A stretch of DNA of 64,000 nucleotides from Chryseobacterium sp. ERMR1:04 (lineage in GTDB: Bacteria; Bacteroidota; Bacteroidia; Flavobacteriales; Weeksellaceae). The notes under the pieces were generated by a model. That model was not told the DNA's origin, did not search any database, and saw only the letters and a list, made by a program, of their open reading frames with translations. The position numbers and the translations under genes are program-made. Positions 34,649 to 42,641 of the stretch are shown piece after piece. The stretch lies in contig NZ_LIRF01000008.1 of assembly GCF_001297705.1 (NCBI RefSeq), positions 1,143,895 to 1,207,894 on the forward strand. The letters run 5' to 3'. Every line of letters starts with the position of its first letter. Position 1 is the stretch's first letter.

Positions 34649-35785
34649 ATGAGTTTACTACACCCCTATTTTCTAATAGCAATTTTTTTTCTGTTTATTT
34701 TAAGTTACCAAGAAGTATTTCGTGGTAAAGTAGATCGTAAATATCTTTATATTTTATGTGGTTATCTGGTTTTGATTGCGGGCTTTCGAGATGCAGGTGC
34801 AGATTATGGAAGTTATAGGGAAATTTACGTTTATGCCGATACGCGAGATTATCTCAGTATCTTTTATAAAGGTCTTCATTTAGACAGTCCGCAGGACGTT
34901 GCAATAGAGTGGTTGTATGTATTGATTAATAAGTTTATGCTTAATTTTTTCAATGCACCTTTCTATATGCTTACATTTGTTGTAGCGACGTTAGCTATAT
35001 TTTTTAAGGCTAGATATGTAGAAGATAATACGTTTTATCCCTTTACCTATATCTTATTTATGTTTATTCCCGGTTTTTTTATCGGTGAATGTGGACAAAT
35101 GAGACAGAATTTGGGGGTTTTTATAGCGTATTTTGCAGTGCGATTTATAAAAGAAAGAAAATTATTCTATTATCTATTATGTATTTATCTGGCAGGAGGT
35201 ATTCATAATATATGTTATGCATTTTTGCCAATGTATTGGGTGGCACGTATCCCAGTAAATAAAGGGATTATGCTTGGAGCTATATTAGTATCTATCGTGA
35301 TGTCTCCGTTTGAAGTATATAGGGTTTTCGGAAGCTTTTTAAATGGAATTACTTCGGACAGTATTGTTATTAATGGTTTTAATGCATACATGGAGGAAAC
35401 TGCAGAAAGGCTTAATGGGGGAATTGGTATTCCGGAGATTATGACAGCTATTCTTACATTTTTCCTCTTTTTCTTTGATACTAAAATGGTAGAAAAATAT
35501 CCTTATTATGAATATCACAGGAATTATGCTCTTGTGGGAATATGCTTTTATTTTATATTCAGAAATAATCCTGTTTTCTCATCCAGATTGGTTGGTGCAT
35601 TTACTGGGTTTGGGCTTTTAATTATACCAAATGCTATGTATGTAGTTTCAAAACAAACAAAAGTACGAGTATATCTCTTTATTATATTTTTAGTTATTTT
35701 CAATTTTGTGGTTTTTTCTAGTTTTAGAAATATTGTTGCGGGTAGATTTACCATTGATCTTTATAGGAACTTTCTTCTTCCTTAA
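34649..35785 (+). CDS. EpsG-family O-antigen/exopolysaccharide polymerase
   Basis: 378 residues, almost entirely hydrophobic with about ten to eleven membrane segments. RDAGADYGSYREIY near residues 47-60 and FIPGFFIGECGQMRQNLGVFIAYFAVRF (140-170) are typical of EpsG/Wzy-like polymerases. It likely polymerises repeat units on the periplasmic face. First gene of the polysaccharide region, preceded by a consensus promoter. Confidence 0.82.
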   Translation: MSLLHPYFLIAIFFLFILSYQEVFRGKVDRKYLYILCGYLVLIAGFRDAGADYGSYREIYVYADTRDYLSIFYKGLHLDSPQDVAIEWLYVLINKFMLNFFNAPFYMLTFVVATLAIFFKARYVEDNTFYPFTYILFMFIPGFFIGECGQMRQNLGVFIAYFAVRFIKERKLFYYLLCIYLAGGIHNICYAFLPMYWVARIPVNKGIMLGAILVSIVMSPFEVYRVFGSFLNGITSDSIVINGFNAYMEETAERLNGGIGIPEIMTAILTFFLFFFDTKMVEKYPYYEYHRNYALVGICFYFIFRNNPVFSSRLVGAFTGFGLLIIPNAMYVVSKQTKVRVYLFIIFLVIFNFVVFSSFRNIVAGRFTIDLYRNFLLP

Positions 35786-35814
35786 AAGAAAAAAAACAGT
35801 AGTATGCTATTTTT

Positions 35815-36035
35815 ATGAATTTTGACGTTATCGAAAAAAAATAACTTTATTTCCCAATTCTGTAAGAAATATTTTAGATGTCAATCCCGATGAAAAGGAA
35901 TATTATGATCAATTTATAATGGTTTCATATCAACTTGTATAGTAGGGGGAATTTGAAAATAGAATAGCCTATGTGTCCTCTTTAACGGCAGAATTTTTTT
36001 CAATAAAAATAAATTATTACGAAAATGTATTCTGA
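35815..36035 (+). pseudogene. Decayed gene fragment of unknown family
   Basis: The 475-bp gap 35786-36260 has no intact gene. It does contain coding-like sequence: an ATG at 35815 gives MNFDVIEKK, then an A8 tract; adding one A continues as ITLFPNSVRNILDVNPDEKE. After YYDQFIMVSYQLV there are two consecutive TAG codons, then GEFENRIAYVSSLTAEFF and INYYENVF before another stop, all in the same frame. This looks like a recently decayed small gene; I cannot identify it. Confidence 0.4.
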
Positions 36036-36266
36036 TTATTAAAAAATAATGGCTTAATACGATAAAACCTAGACTGGTACCTAGTATTAAGAGTGTTTTA
36101 TTTATATTAAGTTAAAAAACTTTCAATAGTTTTTTATTATTTTTACCAAAAATTTATAAAGATCAAAGATGAAAAGAAAAAACATTTTTCACAGGATGAA
36201 TCATACATCCGTGAAAATCCCTCAGCAAAAAAAGGAATACTGTAGAACAAAAAAAGTTTTTTGCTA

Positions 36267-37190
36267 ATGGTATCTCCTAAAATAGCTGTACTTGTTCCCT
36301 GTTATAATGAAGCTTTAACGATCGAAAAAGTTGTAAGAGATTTTAAAACCTTTCTTCCAAATGCTGAAATTTATGTCTTTGATAATAATTCAAAAGACGG
36401 AACAGCAGAAATTGCAAAAGAAGCCGGAGCCATTGTACGATTCGAGAAAAAACAAGGAAAGGCGAATGTTGTCTTTAAGATGTTCCGAGAAATAGATGCA
36501 GATATTTATATCATGATTGATGGTGATGATACTTATCCGGTAGATTGTGTTCAGCAGATGTTGGATCAGTTTATTGATAATAATTGTGATATGCTTGTTG
36601 GTGACAGACTTTCTAATAACAGTTATAAAAATCAGAATAAAAGAGCATTTCATAATTTCGGAAACAATTTGGTAAGAAGCCTTATTAATATGTTTTTTGG
36701 TTCAGAGTTGAAAGATATCTTGTCTGGATATAGAATTTTCTCAAACAAGTTTGTAAAGAATTACGCGAGTACCATAAAAGGATTTGAACTGGAAACTGAC
36801 CTCTCTATTTATTCTCTGAATTATGAATTGGTAATAGATGAGTATTCTATAGACTATAGGGATCGTCCGGAAGGGAGTGTCTCAAAATTAAATACTTTTA
36901 CTGATGGTTTTAAGGTAATAAAACTCTTCTTTAATTTGGTAAGACTTTATAAACCTCTTTTATTTTTTGGAACCGTGTCTGCTGTTTTATTTGTTCTGGG
37001 GCTTTTATTTATGACAATTCCTATCAAGGAATATTTTGAATATAAGTATGTATATAAAGTTCCAACTCTTATATTTTCTATTATGCTGGTTATATTGTCT
37101 TTGCTTGCCTTCATGACGGGGCTTATTTTGGATAATATTAGCATAATTGATAAAAAGAACTTTAAAGTACGATATAATAGCACGAGATAA
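36267..37190 (+). CDS. Family 2 glycosyltransferase (dolichyl-phosphate mannose synthase-like)
   Basis: 307 residues from the ATG at 36267; an in-frame TTG six bases upstream is possible. KIAVLVPCYNEALTIEKVV is the GT2 nucleotide-binding start and DGDDTYP (about 84-90) the metal-binding motif. The C-terminus has two membrane helices (LLFFGTVSAVLFVLGLLFM and LIFSIMLVILSLLAFMTGLI). Likely transfers a sugar from a nucleotide donor to a polyprenyl phosphate. The following membrane-protein gene starts at the next base, which suggests coupling. Confidence 0.87.
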   Translation: MVSPKIAVLVPCYNEALTIEKVVRDFKTFLPNAEIYVFDNNSKDGTAEIAKEAGAIVRFEKKQGKANVVFKMFREIDADIYIMIDGDDTYPVDCVQQMLDQFIDNNCDMLVGDRLSNNSYKNQNKRAFHNFGNNLVRSLINMFFGSELKDILSGYRIFSNKFVKNYASTIKGFELETDLSIYSLNYELVIDEYSIDYRDRPEGSVSKLNTFTDGFKVIKLFFNLVRLYKPLLFFGTVSAVLFVLGLLFMTIPIKEYFEYKYVYKVPTLIFSIMLVILSLLAFMTGLILDNISIIDKKNFKVRYNSTR

Positions 37191-37191
37191 C

Positions 37192-38520
37192 ATGAAAAAT
37201 AAGTTTACATTCCTGCTTTTCATTATTTTGTTTTTTTGTAATAGTCAGTTTAATTTATTTCATTTTATTCCAAAAGAAAGATTTGAATATAGTAAAATTG
37301 AGGTATCTGAAACATTGGTCATAGGGAAACTTTTAAACTCTCAGCAAGGAGGTGTATTTGCGGATGGAGGTTTTACCGGGATTTTTTTTCCTGATGCTAA
37401 TTTGTCTTCTAGATTTTCTGCCGGGAAAAAATCTTATATTAAATACCTTAATAATGAGCGGCCTAAAAAATATTACTATTGGGCGTATAAGTCTCAAATT
37501 GGAGGGCAGGCCATATTATACAGTGTTTTTGATAAGATATTTGGCTTAGATAATAAAGTTAACATCTTGATTTTTAGAGTTTTGAATTCATTGTCATTAA
37601 GCCTGCTATTAACTTTAATTTTGTTTTGGATAAAAAGTTTTGATTACAGTCTTTAGCTATTAACTTTAATTTTGTTTTGGATAAAAAAGAGGTTTGGAAT
37701 GATGACCTGTATTATAAGCTTTCTGCTTATAATTCCGAATTATTGGATCTTTCTATATGGTAAAAGTACTTGGTGGTGTAATTGGGTTTATTTTCTTCCT
37801 TTTGCTTATTCGCTTTTGTTTTTTGAACGACATAAAGAAAACTATAGTATAAAGAAATATACCATTGCTTTTTCATTGTTGTTTTTCATTAAATTTTGGT
37901 TTACAGGTTTTGAATTTATTACGGTATTCTTAATATCTTCTTCTATCCCATATATTTATTATTTATTTGAAAATAAATGGTCATTTTATTTCAAATTCGT
38001 AAGAACTCATTTGCTAATAGTGATCGTTCCATTGGTGGTTACGATTTTATTTCAACTCTTTCAGTTTAAGCTTTTAACGGGTAATTTTGAAGATGGAATT
38101 GCTCATCTTGTGGACGCTTATTCAAGAAGAGCTAATGGAGAATATTCATATAATGGAGAGTACGCTTACCTAAATACATTGAAACAATATCATTTGGATA
38201 TACTTCTTAGGTATGTTGGTGGATCATTTATCAATGAGGATTTTATTAAATTACCTTTTATTGTAATTATTTTTTGTGGCATTTTATGTTCTGTCTTTTT
38301 ATATATTAAGAATATTGATAGAAAACTAGTGGCTACAACATGGTTTTCGATTACCGCACCACTAAGTTGGCTTATCTTATTTAAAGAGCACGCACATATT
38401 CATACCCATATTGATTTTTTTATTTGGTATTGCCCATTTTTACTTTTATTGATTCTTGTAATATCTTTAACAATCACTTCATTGTTAAAAAAAACAGTTC
38501 CAGAAGTTGTTTTAAAATAG
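37192..38520 (+). pseudogene. Multi-spanning membrane protein (sugar transferase-like) interrupted by a stop between direct repeats
   Basis: From the ATG at 37192 the frame runs to a TAG at 37654-37656, then stays open in the same frame to 38520. A perfect 32-bp direct repeat (37605-37636 and 37656-37687) flanks a 19-bp spacer that carries the stop. Removing one repeat plus spacer (51 bp, a multiple of three) restores a continuous 425-residue protein with many membrane segments and a large loop early on. It resembles polyprenyl-linked sugar transferases or flippase-type proteins of polysaccharide loci, but I see no diagnostic motif. A translation restart near 37699 could give a C-terminal fragment. 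Confidence 0.75.
37605..37687. repeat. 32-bp direct repeat with 19-bp spacer inside a gene
   Basis: Both copies start GCTATTAACTTTAATTTTG and end GGATAAAAA. The spacing between copy starts is 51 bp, so loss or gain of one unit keeps the reading frame but removes or adds the TAG stop. Confidence 0.9.
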
Positions 38521-38590
38521 AAAATGGCATTGGTTATATCGCTTGCCATTCTTCAATGTTTTTTCCTTAAAATTTATAATAAATAATATC

Positions 38591-38625
38591 AAAAGAGACA
38601 GTATATAAATTACTGTCTCTTTTTC
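38591..38625 (+). terminator. Intrinsic terminator
   Basis: AAAAGAGACAGTA, loop TATAAAT, TACTGTCTCTTTTT: a 13-bp stem with flanking A and T runs, usable in both directions. It follows the broken membrane-protein gene. The rest of the gap 38521-38819 is A+T-rich with no clear promoter consensus. Confidence 0.88.
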
Positions 38626-38819
38626 TGTTGTTATAATATAATACATTTTGTTAATCTAAAATGCATAAGTTGGGAATTGGTTATTTGTGATTTTATATTA
38701 ATATTTGTTAATAATCGTTAACATAATGTATTTATGATATTGTAATTGATAAAATAAATAACGTTTCTTTGAGAGAGGCTTGGTAATTGTTCTTTAATAG
38801 GTACACATAATTAAAGGAT

Positions 38820-40280
38820 ATGAAAAAGTTATTAAAGAATGTATTGGCAGTGCTTTGTCTGTTGTCAATAAGTGTCTATTCTAGAAGTAGGCTAGATATA
38901 AGAAACTCTTTTTCCTCTCAAAATGTAAAAGATTTGTATTTGAAAAGGTCAGATACTACTGTTAAAGACTTACAAAGGGAAAGGAATGGGGAGCGTAATG
39001 TTATTAATAGATCCTCTATTAATTCAAATGTAAAAAATCTGAGTAATACACGGGTTAAACCTCCCGTTATCCCATTAGATTGGGCAAAGGCACCGAATAG
39101 TTATATTTTTGATCCCAGTCAGAATAGTGAGGGTTTACTTGTGCCTGTGAAAAAGGCCTATGTAATGTGGGAGAAAGATAAATATATTGGGGGAGCGAGC
39201 ATACCCGGCGGAGCAATTACTGCCGATGTATTATGGGAAGATACCGCTGGGTTGATCAAAACAGGAGCAGGGTATTCTCTTGAGGTCTTAGATGCCGGCC
39301 TCAACGGAAAGATCAAGGTTCCGATTAATAAATCTAAAAAAGGAAATGCGGTGATTACATTTAGGATTAATGGTGAGATTTACTGGTCTTGGCATATTTG
39401 GGTTACTGATGATCCTACCAACGGGCTAACGTATAAAAGTTTTAGCAATATCAGAAGAGAATTAAATGATGGTACTATAGAGTCTGTTCCAGATTCTGAT
39501 TGGAAATGGATGGACCGGAATTTAGGAGCTATTGGTAATTCTATGACGAGTAATGAATGGAGTAGAAGTGGCGGTTTGTTATATCAATGGGGAAGAAAAG
39601 ATCCTATTCCTCCATTGGTAACTAAAGTAGATGACTTTTATGAAGCAAGTGGTTCTGTTGGCAGAGTGAGGCATAGGGGCGCTAAAAATTTAACGAATGC
39701 AATTAAAATAGATGATCTTACGAAGTATGTTTTATTATCAAATGCTGAAGTAGGTAATAATTTGAAGCTGTCTATTAAAAATCCTTTAAGCCTCATTTAT
39801 ATAAACAAAGATGATAATTCTGGGCCCGCATATTATAATGGTAATACCAATCTTCCGATTAATTGGTTTGGTAAATCAACAGGTTTAGTAGATAGTCAGC
39901 TTACGGAACTTAATCTATGGTCCGATAATTCTCAGGGTAAAATTGCAGCTAATTATAATAGTGATGACAGTGCAAAGCCCTACAGAAATAAGTCTTCTTA
40001 TGACCCCTGTCCCAATGGATGGCGCATACCTTCTGTTTTAGTGGCTAATCTGGGTTCTGCAACATATGCTGATGATATCAGGGTTGATTTTTCTCCATTT
40101 GGAGTAAGAACAAATATGGGGAAAGATCTTTTTGAAACCAATAAGTATCATATTATAAAGCCTACAGATGTTGGGGTACCCAGTTTTATGACAGGATTTA
40201 GAGTGTATTCTAATTACGGATTTGATCTCTCCAATGTAGGGGGGATAATATGGGCGTATTTCCCGGCACAGGTCAATTGA
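38820..40280 (+). CDS. FISUMP-domain secreted protein, N-terminal piece (frameshifted)
   Basis: 486 residues; signal peptide KKLLKNVLAVLCLLSISVYS. After a variable region, residues ~225-450 form a FISUMP-type domain (Fibrobacter succinogenes major paralogous domain): WKWMDRNLGAIGNS, LLYQWGRKDPIPP, YDPCPNGWRIPS. The frame ends out of register after SNVGGIIWAYFPA. Adding one G to the G6 tract at 40239-40244 gives VGGDNMGVFPG and continues into the next reading frame, so this and 40250-42343 are one gene of about 1175 codons. Confidence 0.8.
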   Translation: MKKLLKNVLAVLCLLSISVYSRSRLDIRNSFSSQNVKDLYLKRSDTTVKDLQRERNGERNVINRSSINSNVKNLSNTRVKPPVIPLDWAKAPNSYIFDPSQNSEGLLVPVKKAYVMWEKDKYIGGASIPGGAITADVLWEDTAGLIKTGAGYSLEVLDAGLNGKIKVPINKSKKGNAVITFRINGEIYWSWHIWVTDDPTNGLTYKSFSNIRRELNDGTIESVPDSDWKWMDRNLGAIGNSMTSNEWSRSGGLLYQWGRKDPIPPLVTKVDDFYEASGSVGRVRHRGAKNLTNAIKIDDLTKYVLLSNAEVGNNLKLSIKNPLSLIYINKDDNSGPAYYNGNTNLPINWFGKSTGLVDSQLTELNLWSDNSQGKIAANYNSDDSAKPYRNKSSYDPCPNGWRIPSVLVANLGSATYADDIRVDFSPFGVRTNMGKDLFETNKYHIIKPTDVGVPSFMTGFRVYSNYGFDLSNVGGIIWAYFPAQVN

Positions 40281-42343
40281 TACAGATTGCACATCAGGGG
40301 CAATATAGCGATCAGCATCATACAGGTTTATGGACAGCAACTATGCCGCGAAATTTTGATGCCTCTCCTTCTGTAAATGCCCGAATGCTGTTTATGGTTC
40401 CGGATAAAGATCAGCCGGATATCCCTGATACTGGACTTTCCAATGTGAAAGGAAGGTATTTTTATATGCCTTTAATGACAGGGAAAACATCAGATGCTAA
40501 TGGATGTAGGTGTATAAAAGATCCGGTATATGTTGTTAATAGTTACGATTTTCCTACAGAATATTTGCCTGAAGTAACAGAGTATAGAGAGGGTATTAAT
40601 AATCCTAATACCTATCAGATTGTTAAAAATACTACCATCTCTACTATTGAGATTCCTGTGAGTAAAGCTTTTTCGGTTCAAAGTCAGCTTTTGAATAATC
40701 AGGAGATTCTTAATTCGTCTAATTTTAATAATTTAAAAGCGAATGTTCTTTGGACAACAAACTCTGGTTTAGTAAATAAACTTACGGTTGTAAATCCTTC
40801 TCCGGGAAGTGTTTCTGCGATTTCAGCTTCAAAGATTTTAGTTGATATTAACCCTAATCAAAGTGGTAATGCAGTGGTAACTTTACATAACGGAAGTATT
40901 ACCAATCCTGTATATTGGAGTTGGCATATCTGGGTTACAGATACTCCTATTCAGTCTAATTCTTATACGACAGAGCTACCGCTAACTAATGTTACTAATT
41001 ATGTAAATTATGTTGCCAAGGCCAGGTATGTGCTACAGACAGAGTTTATGGATAGAAATTTAGGTGCTACAGATGCATTTCCTACCGTTGTAAATCCTCT
41101 TACGCCTACAGCTGCTGAGCTTGCAGTAATAAAAGCGTCTACAGGATTACATTATCAATGGGGAAGAAAAGATCCGATTCCTATTTTTCAGTATGCAGAT
41201 AACAGGGCCTCTTATGGAGTTTTTTTAGGAGCCACCACAGCTAGTGGAACACTGAATTATACCTCTCTTCCTTACGCAACTTATAATAATTTGTCAGGAG
41301 CTTATATAATCCCATACAATACCTATTCTAATCCCGCGAATGCAAATATATTAACAACTGATAAAGTGTCGGATAGGGTTGCTAAAATTTTATCTTATTC
41401 GGTTAAAAATCCTTTGGTGTATATGATTCCGAGTTCTTTTGCTTCTTATAATAGTGCAATGCCTCTCTATACGAACGGTACAGACTGGTTATCAACCGAG
41501 CCAAATTTAGCCGCAGACAGATGGGGGAGAGGTGGGAAAAAATCACCTTTTGATCCTTGTCCGGAAGGTTGGAGAATTCCTGATATAATGAATAGTGCGT
41601 ATGATTCTAATCAAGATTTTGGAATTACTCCTTGGTATAAAAAAGATAAAAATGTAGGAACGGCATACAGTGTCCTTACAGATTATTTAGGGGTAAGAGT
41701 AAGGAATCCTAATACGACAAGTACAATAGGGTATACCTTTAATGATCCTTCATATAAAATAGGCAATTATCCTAATTCCGGTTCTAGAGGTTTTAGAAGT
41801 GTTATTGCTAATCAAAACTCTGTGGGGACTTTTAATGCAGTTAATTTCCAATTTCCGGGAGTATGGACTGCTGCGTTGAATTCAAATTATATAGGTCGAC
41901 CTATTGATGTTATATTTGATGCAGCCTCTACTGCTAATCGTATGACCGCCCTCCATGATAATAATGATCCTTATTTTGCAATGAGCTGCCGTTGTGTTAA
42001 AATAAAATATGATGCCAATGGAGATGAAAAAGGAGTTCTTCCAAAACTTCAGATTACTTCGCTGCCTGCGGCAAAGGCAGCGGCTCCTTTAAGTGAAGTT
42101 GAGATCGTGCAAAAAGTTAAAGACAATAAAATTATTTTGTATCCTAACCCTGTGAAAAACATTCTTTACATTAGTACAGCTCAGGGGCAATCCTATTTCT
42201 ATCAAATTTACAATATGTCTGGACAGCTTGTGAAATCAGGAAAGTTTGAAAGTGGAAAAACAGATGTTTCTTCTTTGGTTTCCGGGATTTATTTGGTAAG
42301 AATTAACAATTCGGAAAGTGTTGTTAAGATTGTCAAAGAGTAA
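40250..42343 (+). CDS. FISUMP-domain protein, C-terminal piece with second FISUMP domain and T9SS sorting signal
   Basis: 697 residues as an open frame. The first ~95 residues complete the first FISUMP domain (RMLFMVPDKDQP, GCRCIKDPVYVVNSYDFP). A second full copy follows: FMDRNLGATDAFP, LHYQWGRKDPIPI, FDPCPEGWRIPD, AMSCRCVKIKYD. The last ~75 residues are a type A T9SS sorting domain (LYPNPVKNILYIS...SGIYLVRI). Without the upstream part this piece has no signal peptide and could not be exported. Likely a surface adhesin or coat protein. Confidence 0.8.
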   Translation: MGVFPGTGQLIQIAHQGQYSDQHHTGLWTATMPRNFDASPSVNARMLFMVPDKDQPDIPDTGLSNVKGRYFYMPLMTGKTSDANGCRCIKDPVYVVNSYDFPTEYLPEVTEYREGINNPNTYQIVKNTTISTIEIPVSKAFSVQSQLLNNQEILNSSNFNNLKANVLWTTNSGLVNKLTVVNPSPGSVSAISASKILVDINPNQSGNAVVTLHNGSITNPVYWSWHIWVTDTPIQSNSYTTELPLTNVTNYVNYVAKARYVLQTEFMDRNLGATDAFPTVVNPLTPTAAELAVIKASTGLHYQWGRKDPIPIFQYADNRASYGVFLGATTASGTLNYTSLPYATYNNLSGAYIIPYNTYSNPANANILTTDKVSDRVAKILSYSVKNPLVYMIPSSFASYNSAMPLYTNGTDWLSTEPNLAADRWGRGGKKSPFDPCPEGWRIPDIMNSAYDSNQDFGITPWYKKDKNVGTAYSVLTDYLGVRVRNPNTTSTIGYTFNDPSYKIGNYPNSGSRGFRSVIANQNSVGTFNAVNFQFPGVWTAALNSNYIGRPIDVIFDAASTANRMTALHDNNDPYFAMSCRCVKIKYDANGDEKGVLPKLQITSLPAAKAAAPLSEVEIVQKVKDNKIILYPNPVKNILYISTAQGQSYFYQIYNMSGQLVKSGKFESGKTDVSSLVSGIYLVRINNSESVVKIVKE

Positions 42344-42369
42344 TCTTTTTTAAAGAGGAAGTAACAGTA

Positions 42370-42411
42370 AAGAAGGGAATAAAGCAAAATCTGTTTTATT
42401 CCCTTCTTTTA
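42370..42411 (+). terminator. Intrinsic terminator
   Basis: AAGAAGGGAATAAA and TTTATTCCCTTCTTTT form a 14-bp stem with a 10-13-nt loop, ending in T residues, 27 bp after the FISUMP gene stop. Confidence 0.85.
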
Positions 42412-42620
42412 CAAAAAAGCTTGAAATTATAGACATCTATTACTATGGACGAAAAATTCTATATCTTTTTATTTAAAAATAAATATTCTGTATAATTTGA
42501 GCGTAAACTACCATTTATAGAGGGATTGATGGTTGGGTTTTCTTTTTACTGAGTCTTAATAAAACTCATTTGATTGCCAAATTAAAATTGGATAACAAAA
42601 AGTATATAATAAAAAAGCTT

Positions 42621-42628
42621 TACTTTTG
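42621..42628 (+). promoter_or_regulatory. -7 promoter box for topA
   Basis: TACTTTTG fits TAnnTTTG; no convincing -33 box at the right distance. The box ends 13 bp before the ATG at 42642, so transcription would start just ahead of it. This excludes the longer reading frame that begins at 42570. Confidence 0.5.
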
Positions 42629-42641
42629 CAAAAATTTTAGA

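Noticed and set aside
42570..42641. Extended N-terminus of topA
   Set aside because: The extension crosses a consensus -7 promoter box, and the family starts at SKNLVIVESPAKAK.
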